Below, piece after piece: positions 18,669 to 26,503 of a stretch of 64,000 bases of DNA. The stretch's first letter is position 1; the number at the start of each line of letters is the position of its first letter. A program made the position numbers and the translations under genes. Origin of the DNA: UBA5734 sp964528645. Lineage in GTDB: Bacteria > Bacillota > Clostridia > Saccharofermentanales > UBA5734. The notes beneath the pieces are model-generated. The model made no database searches, was not told the DNA's origin, and worked only from the letters and a program-made list of their open reading frames with translations. The stretch is taken from contig CAZGSR010000009.1 in assembly GCA_964528645.1 (NCBI GenBank), positions 4,860-68,859 of the forward strand. Reading direction: 5' to 3'.

Positions 18669-20003
18669 ATGCAATCAGCTGTGCTTTTTTCCTATATCCA
18701 GCTTGTCTCGCCCCTGCCAGAAGGTCCAGTCCTATCCTTAGCCAATGCTTTTGTAGCCGTAGCCAATGGCCAGATCCTCTATGCCGGACCTTTTGAAGAC
18801 GCTGCCCGCCAGCAACTGAATGATGCCGTTGGCAGCCGCTATGATACCTATGATGGCCAGCGCAAGATCCTCTGGCCGGCGATGGCCAATGCCCATGGCC
18901 ATATCCCGATGACCCTGATGCGCAACCAGGCCGATGATGCCAATCTCCATACCTGGCTCTTTGACATGATTTTCCCACGCGAAAAACACCTCACCCCCGA
19001 GCATGTCAAAAATGGCACCCTGCTCGGCATGGCTGAAATGATCCGGGCCGGAACGGGGACAGCCGCGGACATGTATTACTACAGTGAAGCGGTGGTGGAG
19101 GCGGCCGTGGCATCCGGCATGCGCTTGAATGTCTGTTTTGATGGCAAGGCTGAGGGTCCCGATGGCAAGACCCATGTCCAGCCCGGCGCAATCGAGCGCT
19201 TCATCCGCTTGTGCCGGTCAGAGGGCGCGGGCAGGATTGAGCCAGCGTTGCTGGTCCATTCGATCTACCTCTACGAACCGTACCTGTACCGGGAACTGGC
19301 CCAGGTGGCAGTCGAGCAGCAGTGCTTCGTCCAAGTCCATATCGGAGAGACTTCCCGGGAGGTCAACGAGTGTCTGGCCACCTATGGCCAGCGTCCGGCT
19401 GTGCAACTGGCTGAGTTTGGCTTTTTCCAGACGCCGACCGTGGCAGCCCACTGTGTCCACCTCGATGACCAGGAACGATCCATCCTGGCTGGTGCCAACA
19501 TCCTGGTCGCCCATTGTCCAACCAGCAATCTCAAACTTGGCAGCGGCATGGCCGATGTCAGGGCCATGCTGGCTGCCGGTGTCAAGGTCGGTCTGGGAAC
19601 CGACGGAGCTGCGAGCAACAACACCCTGAACCTGTACCAGGAAATGAAACTGGCGTCTCTGCTGGCCAAGGGCACGTCTGGCGACGCTTCCGTCCTCCCG
19701 GCAGATGACCTCATCCGCATGGCCACACTCACCGCCCAGCAGGGCCTTGGCTTTGTCCGCTCGGGCTGCATCGCACCCGGCTACCAGGCGGATCTGCAGA
19801 TTCTGGATGCGGACCGTCCCAGCCTGTGGCCACTCGGCGAGCCAAATGCTGCCCTCGTCTATTCGAGTGAAGGATCCGCTGTGGAATCCCTGATGGTTGA
19901 TGGCCAGTGGCTGATGTACAAGCATGAACTCCAGACCCTCGACGAAGAAAAGATCAAGCACGATGCCTTGCGCAGTGCCACCCGCCTGAACCACCTGGCC
20001 TGA
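18669..20003 (+). CDS. mtaD: 5-methylthioadenosine/S-adenosylhomocysteine deaminase
   Basis: A 444-residue amidohydrolase of the MtaD/SsnA group that deaminates methylthioadenosine, SAH or adenosine. The metal site is intact: the HxH pair in NAHGHIPM, His in HIGETSRE, His in AHCVHLDD and the Asp in GLGTDGAASNN. A small N-terminal beta-sandwich (about 1-60) and the returning C-terminal strand flank the barrel. ATG 18669 follows AAGGAGGG; the in-frame ATG at 18609 is rejected. It shares an operon with ahcY, so S-adenosylhomocysteine can be either hydrolysed or deaminated and PNP removes the resulting nucleosides. Confidence 0.88.
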   Translation: MQSAVLFSYIQLVSPLPEGPVLSLANAFVAVANGQILYAGPFEDAARQQLNDAVGSRYDTYDGQRKILWPAMANAHGHIPMTLMRNQADDANLHTWLFDMIFPREKHLTPEHVKNGTLLGMAEMIRAGTGTAADMYYYSEAVVEAAVASGMRLNVCFDGKAEGPDGKTHVQPGAIERFIRLCRSEGAGRIEPALLVHSIYLYEPYLYRELAQVAVEQQCFVQVHIGETSREVNECLATYGQRPAVQLAEFGFFQTPTVAAHCVHLDDQERSILAGANILVAHCPTSNLKLGSGMADVRAMLAAGVKVGLGTDGAASNNTLNLYQEMKLASLLAKGTSGDASVLPADDLIRMATLTAQQGLGFVRSGCIAPGYQADLQILDADRPSLWPLGEPNAALVYSSEGSAVESLMVDGQWLMYKHELQTLDEEKIKHDALRSATRLNHLA

Positions 20004-20068
20004 AAACTGCAGCTGGGACCGCCGGATCCAGCCATGGGCAAGCATCCGGCCGGTCCAGTCGCGCTCGC

Positions 20069-20096
20069 TTGACAGAACAGTGTTTCATGTTAAAAT
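20069..20096 (+). promoter_or_regulatory. Promoter of tRNA-Thr
   Basis: A consensus TTGACA at 20069-20074 and TAAAAT at 20091-20096 with a 16-base spacer, 14 bases before the tRNA. Confidence 0.75.
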
Positions 20097-20110
20097 AGAC
20101 AAGGCTACGC

Positions 20111-20185
20111 GCCGCTGTGGCTCAGGGGTAGAGCAATTCACTCGTAATGAATAGGTCGTGGGTCCGATTCCCACCAGCGGCTCCA
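20111..20185 (+). tRNA. tRNA-Thr (anticodon CGT)
   Basis: A full cloverleaf. The acceptor stem GCCGCTG pairs with CAGCGGC (20175-20181), and CCA is encoded at 20183-20185. The D arm is GCTC/GAGC. The anticodon stem ATTCA/TGAAT has loop CTCGTAA, and the anticodon CGT at 20143-20145 reads ACG. The T stem GTGGG/CCCAC encloses the loop TCCGATT, so the normally invariant T at position 55 is C. Confidence 0.95.
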
Positions 20186-20193
20186 GCAAGATG

Positions 20194-20224
20194 AAAGGAC
20201 TGTCGTAACGACGGTCCTTTTTCT
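20194..20224 (+). terminator. Terminator of tRNA-Thr
   Basis: AAAGGACTGTCG (20194-20205) pairs with CGACGGTCCTTT (20209-20220) with one T-G pair, followed by a T run. Confidence 0.8.
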
Positions 20225-20298
20225 AATGTTCTGGTTCTGCTAATCTAATGGGAAAAGAGGTCCATCGTCCAATTCAGATTGACAGGGAGGAACGTATC

Positions 20299-20520
20299 AT
20301 GAATCCATTGCTCTTGAAAATCGGCGGCATGAGCTGCCAGCATTGTGTCGCTCACGTCACCGAGGCTTTACAGGAATTACCCGGGGTGATCTCAGTCACC
20401 GTAGACCTCGCCAGCGGCCGGGCAACCCTGGAAATCGAGGAAGCCTATTTCAACATGGACGAGGCAGCCGAAGCCATTGTCGATGCTGGATACGATTTTC
20501 TCGGCCAGATCGAGCCCTGA
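20299..20520 (+). CDS. Heavy-metal-associated domain protein (CopZ-like)
   Basis: A 73-residue single HMA-domain protein. The metal-binding motif GMSCQHC is at residues 10-16, in the usual ferredoxin-like fold (VAHVTEALQELPGVISVTVDL and AAEAIVDAGYDF). Such proteins carry Cu(I) to P-type ATPases, but no copper ATPase or CsoR gene is adjacent, so the metal and partner are open. ATG 20299 has GGGAGG upstream; the in-frame ATG at 20248 would add 17 unconserved residues. It stands alone between the tRNA and the next small gene. Confidence 0.88.
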   Translation: MNPLLLKIGGMSCQHCVAHVTEALQELPGVISVTVDLASGRATLEIEEAYFNMDEAAEAIVDAGYDFLGQIEP

Positions 20521-20580
20521 AAATGGGCACATTCGCATGAAATCACGAAAATATGCTCATTTATTTGATGGATCCGTCAA

Positions 20581-20608
20581 TTGATTCCAAACACCAACCG
20601 TTTATAAT
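20581..20608 (+). promoter_or_regulatory. Promoter of the 85-residue protein gene
   Basis: TTGATT at 20581-20586 and TATAAT at 20603-20608, spacer 16 bases. A 90-base leader follows with no recognised riboswitch. Confidence 0.6.
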
Positions 20609-20697
20609 GAAACTCATGGATGGTTTCAATTTATTGCCCAGTACCATTCGCGATTATCTGAAAATTAACCTATGTCCATCATAAGGAGGATACAACC

Positions 20698-20955
20698 ATG
20701 GGACGTTCATTTAGCATGAACAACATCGATGTCAAGAAATTCCTGCAGGCCCTCGACCATTGCAAAGGCAATGTCATGCTGGTCACCGCCGAGAACGACC
20801 GTTTCAATCTCAAGAGCAAGCTGAGCCAGCTGGCCGGCATCATCAACCTGATCGAAGGTGGCCGCGTCGTCGATGCCAAGATCTACTGTGACGACCAGGA
20901 AGACGAGTCCTATCTCTTCCGCCTCAACCTGTTCGGCGAAGTCACGGAAGAATAA
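20698..20955 (+). CDS. Conserved small clostridial protein, function unknown
   Basis: An 85-residue acidic cytoplasmic protein with no signal peptide, membrane segment or cysteine pair motif; one Cys is near residue 23 and one near 65. The pattern NNIDVKKFLQALDHCKGNV, LKSKLSQLAGIINLIEGG and YLFRLNLFGE resembles a short protein widespread in Clostridia, often given misleading names. AAGGAGG precedes the ATG. It has its own promoter and a strong terminator, so it is a single-gene unit and probably well expressed. I cannot assign a function. Confidence 0.75.
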   Translation: MGRSFSMNNIDVKKFLQALDHCKGNVMLVTAENDRFNLKSKLSQLAGIINLIEGGRVVDAKIYCDDQEDESYLFRLNLFGEVTEE

Positions 20956-20989
20956 TCCGTTCCAGTTATCGAGAGAATGAACCAGAGAG

Positions 20990-21017
20990 CCTGGCTGATG
21001 CGTCAGCCGGGTTTTTT
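20990..21017 (+). terminator. Intrinsic terminator
   Basis: CCTGGCTGA (20990-20998) pairs with TCAGCCGGG (21003-21011) with a TGCG tetraloop and six T residues. Confidence 0.88.
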
Positions 21018-21058
21018 CATGGAATTTACCAGAGCAGGGTGACCAATAGCCATCTCTT

Positions 21059-21067
21059 TGCTATGAT
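21059..21067 (+). promoter_or_regulatory. Extended -10 promoter directly before the start codon
   Basis: TG-n-TATGAT occupies 21059-21067 and ends 6 bases before ATG 21074. Transcription would begin at about the start codon, giving a leaderless or nearly leaderless message. No ribosome binding site is visible. Confidence 0.5.
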
Positions 21068-21073
21068 GGAACG

Positions 21074-21610
21074 ATGGATTATGCTTTGATCGCAGGATTT
21101 GAACCCACAGGAGACTTCATGGTCCGGCACTGGATGCGCAGGCTGGCCGACCATGGGGTCAATGACCTGTACGAAAGTTTCGGTTTTGCGCCGCACATCA
21201 CATTGTCGGAATTTTCGACCGAAGACTTTGCCCAGGTCGAGTCAGCGCTGCATTTGCTGGCGCAAAACGCATCCGAAATCGAGGTCCGGTTCTCGAGTCT
21301 GGGGATTTTCCCGGGATTGCAGGGTGTGCTGCATCTGGTCCCGGCTGCCAATGGCGATCTGCTGACTCTCCATCGCCAGATCCACCAGATTCTGGACCCG
21401 CTGTGCCAGGATTTTTCCCCGCTCTATCTGGAGCCGGAATGGACGCCGCACTGCACGCTGGTCCTTGAGATGGATCCGCTCGAGCTGCCCCGCGCTTATG
21501 ATGCCCTGATCGACTCGTTCAAGCCATTCACAACCCGCCTGGCCAGTCTTGAAGTAATCACCTGCTGCCCCTTCCAGACCGTCCTGAATCACCCTTTGAA
21601 CAAGAAATGA
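21074..21610 (+). CDS. 2'-5' RNA ligase family protein (2H phosphoesterase)
   Basis: A 178-residue protein with the two H-x-T motifs of the 2H phosphoesterase superfamily: PHITL near residue 41 and PHCTL near 132. These form the symmetric active site that handles 2',3'-cyclic phosphates or 2'-5' linkages in RNA and nucleotides. The exact substrate is unknown and many bacterial members lack an assigned role. It appears to be a single gene, with an extended -10 promoter so close to the ATG that the transcript may be leaderless. The next gene is 131 bases away. Confidence 0.85.
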   Translation: MDYALIAGFEPTGDFMVRHWMRRLADHGVNDLYESFGFAPHITLSEFSTEDFAQVESALHLLAQNASEIEVRFSSLGIFPGLQGVLHLVPAANGDLLTLHRQIHQILDPLCQDFSPLYLEPEWTPHCTLVLEMDPLELPRAYDALIDSFKPFTTRLASLEVITCCPFQTVLNHPLNKK

Positions 21611-21741
21611 GCAACAGGTCCCTTCGTGATTTGGTAGCCACCCGTGTGGCTGGGCTATGGATTTTGTGATAAACTTTGATTTTAGAATTTTCATAACATG
21701 TCAACTTGGTCGATGACCACACTGTTTGGACAGGTACACAG

Positions 21742-24700
21742 ATGAATTTCAGCCAGCAATTAAAACTTGGGATCGATATTGGTTCAACAACCCTCAAGGT
21801 GGTCTTGCTCGATGGCTACCGGACGGTTTTTTCGCGCTACAGGCGCCATCACGCGGACATCGCCGGGGAACTGGAGCGTGTTTTTGCCGAGCTGACCGAT
21901 GCCCATCCGACTGCCCAGGTCCAGGTCAGCGTGACCGGATCCGGTGGCGTCAGTGTGGCCAGATGGCTCGGCCTGCCCTTTGTCCAGGAAGTCATTGCCG
22001 AGACCGAGACCATCCGCGTCTTTGACCCTTCGGCCGATGTTATCATCGAGCTGGGCGGCGAGGATGCCAAGATCACCTACCTCAAGCCGAGTCCTGAGCA
22101 ACGGATGAACGGGTCTTGTGCTGGCGGCACGGGGGCTTTCATCGACCAGATGGCGACCTTGCTCCAGACCGACGCTACCGGACTGAACCAGCTGGCTGCC
22201 AATTACCAGCAGCTGTACCCGATCGCCTCGCGCTGTGGTGTGTTTGCCAAGAGCGACTTGCAGCCCCTGATCAACGATGGTGCCGCCAGGGAAGATCTGG
22301 CGGCTTCTGTCCTGCAGGCGGTCGTCAACCAGACCATCGCCGGCCTGGCCTGTGGGCGACCGATCCGCGGCCATGTCGTTTTCCTTGGGGGACCGTTGCA
22401 CTTTCTGCCTGAGTTGCGCAAGGCTTTCGAACGTTCGCTGCACAAAGAGGTGGCGAAATTCACCATCCCGGACAAAGCCCAGCTCTACGTGGCCATGGGT
22501 GCTGCGCTGCTGGCCAGGGGCACACCCGAGCCGATCCAGGCCATCCGGGACCGCTTTGCCACCGCCAGCCGCCTCGAACCTGAAATTTCCCGCATGAAAC
22601 CGCTGTTTGCCAGCCCAGAGGAGAAGCAGGCCTTCCAGAAACGGCATGAGCAGGCATCGGTCGAGCTCAAGGATATCGCCCAGGCAAAGGGCGACTGTTT
22701 CTTTGGTCTCGACGCCGGCAGCACGACAACCAAGGCCGTCCTGGTCGATGACCAGGGAGAGCTGATCTTCACCTACTATGCCAGTAACAAAGGCGATCCG
22801 GTTAAAAGCGCGATCACGATCCTGCAAAAGCTCTACCAGCAGCTGCCTCCGACGGCACGAATCGCCCGTTCCTGTGTCACCGGGTATGGCGAGAACCTGA
22901 TCAAGGCCGCCCTCGGTGTTGACGAAGGTGAGATTGAGACCATGGCCCACTATCGCTCGGCCGAACATTTCCTGCCCGGCGTCGATTTCATCATCGACAT
23001 CGGCGGCCAGGACATGAAATGCATGCAGGTCCGCGATGGCGTCATCGACAGCATTATGGTCAATGAGGCCTGCTCATCCGGGTGCGGTTCCTTTGTCCAG
23101 ACCTTTGCAGAGACCCTGCACATGGATGCCCACACCTTCTCGCTCGAAGCGCTCGAGGCACAAAATCCCGTCGACCTGGGCACGCGCTGCACGGTGTTCA
23201 TGAATTCGCGCGTCAAGCAGGCCCAGAAAGAGGGCGCCAGCGTCGGCGACATCTCCGCCGGCCTGTCCTACTCGGTGGTGCGCAACGCCTTGTACAAGGT
23301 CATCAAGATCAAAGATCCGTCCCAGCTCGGCCAGAAAGTGGTCGTCCAGGGCGGTACGTTTCTCAACGATGCCATCTTGCGCTGTTTCGAGCAGGTTGCT
23401 GGCCGTGAAGTGATCCGGCCCAATATCGCCGGTCTGATGGGTGCCTATGGCGCGGCCCTGATCGCCCGTGAGCGTTTTGCCGGCCAGGCTACCAGCCTGA
23501 TGGCAGCCAGGGAGCTGGCGGCTTTCGAGGTCCAGACGGAACTGACCCACTGTGAGCTGTGCACCAACCAGTGCCAGTTGACGATTTCACGCTTCTCCAA
23601 TGGCGAGCGGTACGTCTCCGGCAACCGGTGCGAACGGGGGGCAGGAGAGGAGATCTACAAGATCACGCTGCCCAATCTGTTTGACTACAAATACAAGCGC
23701 CTGTTCGCCTACACGCCGCTGCCTCTGGAAAAAGCACCCCGTGGTGTAATCGGCATTCCCCGCACGCTCAATTTATTTGAAAATTACCCGCTATGGCACA
23801 CGTTCCTGACCGAGCTGGGATTCAGGGTTATCCTGTCAGGGCGATCCAACCACAAGTTGTTTGAAAAGGGCATGGATTCCATCCCTTCGGAAAGTGTCTG
23901 CTATCCGGCCAAGCTGGCCCATGGCCACGTCACGGACCTGATCGAAAAGGGGATCCGCCAGATCTTCTATCCGGACATCACCTACGAACAGCAGGAATAC
24001 ACCGAAGCCAACAACCACTTTAATTGCCCGATTGTTGTCAGTTATCCGGAAGTCATCCGGACCAATGTCGAGAAAATCGCGGAAAACAGTGTTCGGCTGA
24101 TCAATCCGTTCCTGTCCCTGCACAACAAAGACAAACTCGCCCAACGTCTGGTCGAAGTCTTCGCAGACTGGAAGGTTACCAGACAGGAGGTCAAAACCGC
24201 TCTCGCCCAAGGTTTTGCCGAACTGGACCGGGTCAAGGACGACATCCGAGCCAAGGGCCAGGAAGCGCTGCAATTCCTGGTTGATCATGATTGCAAAGGC
24301 ATCGTCCTGTCAGGACGTCCCTACCATGTGGATCCGGAGATTCACCACGGCATTCCGCAAATGATCAATACACTCGGCCTGGCTGTCCTGACAGAGGACA
24401 GTGTGGCTGGACTGGGCGATCTCGAGCGGCCCTTGCGGGTGGTCGACCAGTGGGCTTACCATTCACGGCTCTATGAAGCGGCCGCGTTTGTGGCCGGTCA
24501 GCCCCGCCTCGAACTGGTCCAGCTGACATCCTTTGGCTGCGGCCTCGATGCGGTCACGTCTGACCAGGTCCAGGAAATCCTCGCCGCCAAAGGCAAGACA
24601 TACACCTTGCTCAAGATCGATGAGGTCAGTAATCTCGGTGCAGCCAGGATCCGCCTGCGTTCGCTCAAAGCGGCGATGGATGAACGGGAAAAGAACGGCC

Positions 24701-26064
24701 CGCGCAAAGTAAGCCTGGCCTCGCATGTGATCGAGCGGATTCCTTTTACCCGCGAGATGAAGAAAAACCATACCATCCTCGCTCCGCAGCTGTCCCCGAT
24801 CCATTTCCGCATGATCGAGGCTGTCTTCAATCGCAGTGGCTATCGCACCCGCATCCTCGAAAACGCCTCCAGCGAGGATATCGAAACGGGTCTGAAGTTT
24901 GTCAATAATGATGCCTGCTACCCATCCATCCTCGTGGTCGGCCAGCTGGTCAATGCCCTGCTGGCGGGCGAGTATGATCCGGATAATTGCTCGGTTCTGA
25001 TCACGCAGACCGGCGGTGGCTGCCGCGCGACCAATTATGTCGCCTTCCTGAGAAAGGCTCTGCGCGAAGCTGGCTTCCCCCAGGTCCCGGTCATCGCGAT
25101 GAGTGCGGGTGGAATTGAGAAGAATCCAGGGTTCACCCTTTCACCCAAACTTCTCCACCAGGCGGCCCAGGCCCTGGTACTGGGCGATTTGCTGCAGACC
25201 GTCCTGCTGCGGGTCCGTCCATATGAAACCAAACCGCACAGTGCCAATGCCTTGTATCAGTACTGGGACCAGGTGACACGGGAATGGTTCCAGGGTGATG
25301 GCTACTCACCCTTGCTGGAGAAAAAAATCGCTTTCAAGGGCCTGGTGGAGGCGATCGTCCAGACCTTTGACGCCTTGCCGATCCGGCCGGAGCGCGACAA
25401 ACCGCGCGTCGGCATTGTTGGCGAAATCCTGGTCAAGTTCCATCCCGATGCCAACAACAACGTCATCGGCGTGGTGGAGTCCGAAGGCTGCGAAGCAGTC
25501 CTGCCCGGTCTTCTGGACTTTTTCCTGTATTCCTTCTCCAATGCGCGCTGGAATCACGAGCAACTGGGCACGAGTGCCAAGTCGGCACTGGTGGGTGACA
25601 CACTGGTCCGTGTGCTGGAATTATACCGCCGACCGATGGTCAAAGCCCTCCAGAAAACCAGCGGCAAATTCAGTCCGCCTGTCACGATTCATGAGCTGGG
25701 CGAGAAGGCCAGACAGGTTCTGTCGCTCGGCAACAGTTCCGGCGAGGGCTGGTTTTTGACCGCCGAAATGATCGAGCTGATCGAAAGCGGCGCCCCCAAT
25801 GTCATCTGCGCCCAGCCGTTTGCCTGCCTGCCCAACCATGTGACCGGCAAAGGCATGATCAAGGAATTGCGCCGCCAGTTCAAGGATGCCAATATTGTCG
25901 CCATTGACTACGATCCCGGAGCGAGCGAGGTCAACCAGCTGAACCGGATCAAACTGATGATCTCGACCGCTTTCCACCAGCACCAGATGCCGGTGGAAGT
26001 TCACATCACCGACCCATCCAGCCGGAAAATACAACCCAAAAAGCTCGCGGAGGATCAATGCTGA
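21742..26064 (+). CDS. Large acyl-CoA dehydratase activase-type protein
   Basis: A 1440-residue protein built from two BadF/BadG/BcrA/BcrD-type ATPase modules plus further domains. Module 1 begins GIDIGSTTLKVVLLDG and has the cluster Cys motif NGSCAGGTGAFIDQM. Module 2 begins near residue 318 (FGLDAGSTTTKAVLVDD) with NEACSSGCGSFVQTF. Next come a four-Cys segment (CELCTNQC and GNRC), a DUF2229-like region, and a C-terminal part resembling 2-hydroxyacyl-CoA dehydratase subunits. Activases use ATP and a 4Fe-4S cluster to reduce a dehydratase. Giant fused forms like this are common in Clostridia, with unproven substrates. ATG 21742 is preferred to TTG 21706 by homology of the N-terminus, although its ribosome binding site is weak. 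No dehydratase subunit genes are adjacent. Confidence 0.88.
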   Translation: MNFSQQLKLGIDIGSTTLKVVLLDGYRTVFSRYRRHHADIAGELERVFAELTDAHPTAQVQVSVTGSGGVSVARWLGLPFVQEVIAETETIRVFDPSADVIIELGGEDAKITYLKPSPEQRMNGSCAGGTGAFIDQMATLLQTDATGLNQLAANYQQLYPIASRCGVFAKSDLQPLINDGAAREDLAASVLQAVVNQTIAGLACGRPIRGHVVFLGGPLHFLPELRKAFERSLHKEVAKFTIPDKAQLYVAMGAALLARGTPEPIQAIRDRFATASRLEPEISRMKPLFASPEEKQAFQKRHEQASVELKDIAQAKGDCFFGLDAGSTTTKAVLVDDQGELIFTYYASNKGDPVKSAITILQKLYQQLPPTARIARSCVTGYGENLIKAALGVDEGEIETMAHYRSAEHFLPGVDFIIDIGGQDMKCMQVRDGVIDSIMVNEACSSGCGSFVQTFAETLHMDAHTFSLEALEAQNPVDLGTRCTVFMNSRVKQAQKEGASVGDISAGLSYSVVRNALYKVIKIKDPSQLGQKVVVQGGTFLNDAILRCFEQVAGREVIRPNIAGLMGAYGAALIARERFAGQATSLMAARELAAFEVQTELTHCELCTNQCQLTISRFSNGERYVSGNRCERGAGEEIYKITLPNLFDYKYKRLFAYTPLPLEKAPRGVIGIPRTLNLFENYPLWHTFLTELGFRVILSGRSNHKLFEKGMDSIPSESVCYPAKLAHGHVTDLIEKGIRQIFYPDITYEQQEYTEANNHFNCPIVVSYPEVIRTNVEKIAENSVRLINPFLSLHNKDKLAQRLVEVFADWKVTRQEVKTALAQGFAELDRVKDDIRAKGQEALQFLVDHDCKGIVLSGRPYHVDPEIHHGIPQMINTLGLAVLTEDSVAGLGDLERPLRVVDQWAYHSRLYEAAAFVAGQPRLELVQLTSFGCGLDAVTSDQVQEILAAKGKTYTLLKIDEVSNLGAARIRLRSLKAAMDEREKNGPRKVSLASHVIERIPFTREMKKNHTILAPQLSPIHFRMIEAVFNRSGYRTRILENASSEDIETGLKFVNNDACYPSILVVGQLVNALLAGEYDPDNCSVLITQTGGGCRATNYVAFLRKALREAGFPQVPVIAMSAGGIEKNPGFTLSPKLLHQAAQALVLGDLLQTVLLRVRPYETKPHSANALYQYWDQVTREWFQGDGYSPLLEKKIAFKGLVEAIVQTFDALPIRPERDKPRVGIVGEILVKFHPDANNNVIGVVESEGCEAVLPGLLDFFLYSFSNARWNHEQLGTSAKSALVGDTLVRVLELYRRPMVKALQKTSGKFSPPVTIHELGEKARQVLSLGNSSGEGWFLTAEMIELIESGAPNVICAQPFACLPNHVTGKGMIKELRRQFKDANIVAIDYDPGASEVNQLNRIKLMISTAFHQHQMPVEVHITDPSSRKIQPKKLAEDQC

Positions 26065-26438
26065 TGAAAACGATCTACACCCTCAATGCTCCCAAACCCA
26101 TCGGACCCTATGCTCAGGCTGTTGTCAGCAACGGTTTGCTGTTCACCTCCGGCCAGATCGCCCTCGATCCAGTCAGCAATGACATGGCAGGTGAGGACAT
26201 CGAAACCCAGACCCGCCAGGTGCTCGCCAATCTGGCTGCCGTACTCGACCAGGCCGGTTCCAGTCCGCAAAAGGTTGTCAAGACGACAATTTTCCTGGCC
26301 GATCTGGCCGATTTTGCCGTCGTCAATGGCCTGTATGGCGAATTTTTCGGCGGCCACAAACCTGCCCGTTCCACAGTCCAGGTGGCAGCTCTGCCCAAAT
26401 CAGCCCGGATTGAAATCGAGCTGGTGGCGGAGATCTGA
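26064..26438 (+). CDS. ridA: RidA/YjgF-family imine deaminase
   Basis: A 124-residue RidA that hydrolyses reactive enamine/imine intermediates made by PLP enzymes. The N-terminus KTIYTLNAPKPIGPYAQAV, the central VLANLAAVLDQAGSSPQKVVKTTIFLADL and the C-terminal LPKSARIEIELVA (with the conserved Arg) are typical. ATG 26064 overlaps the TGA of the activase gene; an ATG 6 bases earlier is possible since GGAGG sits at 26049-26053. It is translationally coupled to the activase gene. Confidence 0.95.
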   Translation: MKTIYTLNAPKPIGPYAQAVVSNGLLFTSGQIALDPVSNDMAGEDIETQTRQVLANLAAVLDQAGSSPQKVVKTTIFLADLADFAVVNGLYGEFFGGHKPARSTVQVAALPKSARIEIELVAEI

Positions 26439-26461
26439 TCGCCCCCAGTCGCTCCTGAATG

Positions 26462-26492
26462 AAAAAGGTCCATCTGCTGTGCCAGATGGACC
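26462..26492 (-). terminator. Terminator of the MFS gene
   Basis: GGTCCATCTG (26467-26476) pairs with CAGATGGACC (26483-26492). Read on the minus strand it ends in TTTTT, so it serves the minus-strand transporter gene. It may also slow + strand transcription from ridA. Confidence 0.85.
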
Positions 26493-26503
26493 GCTCGAAT
26501 CGC

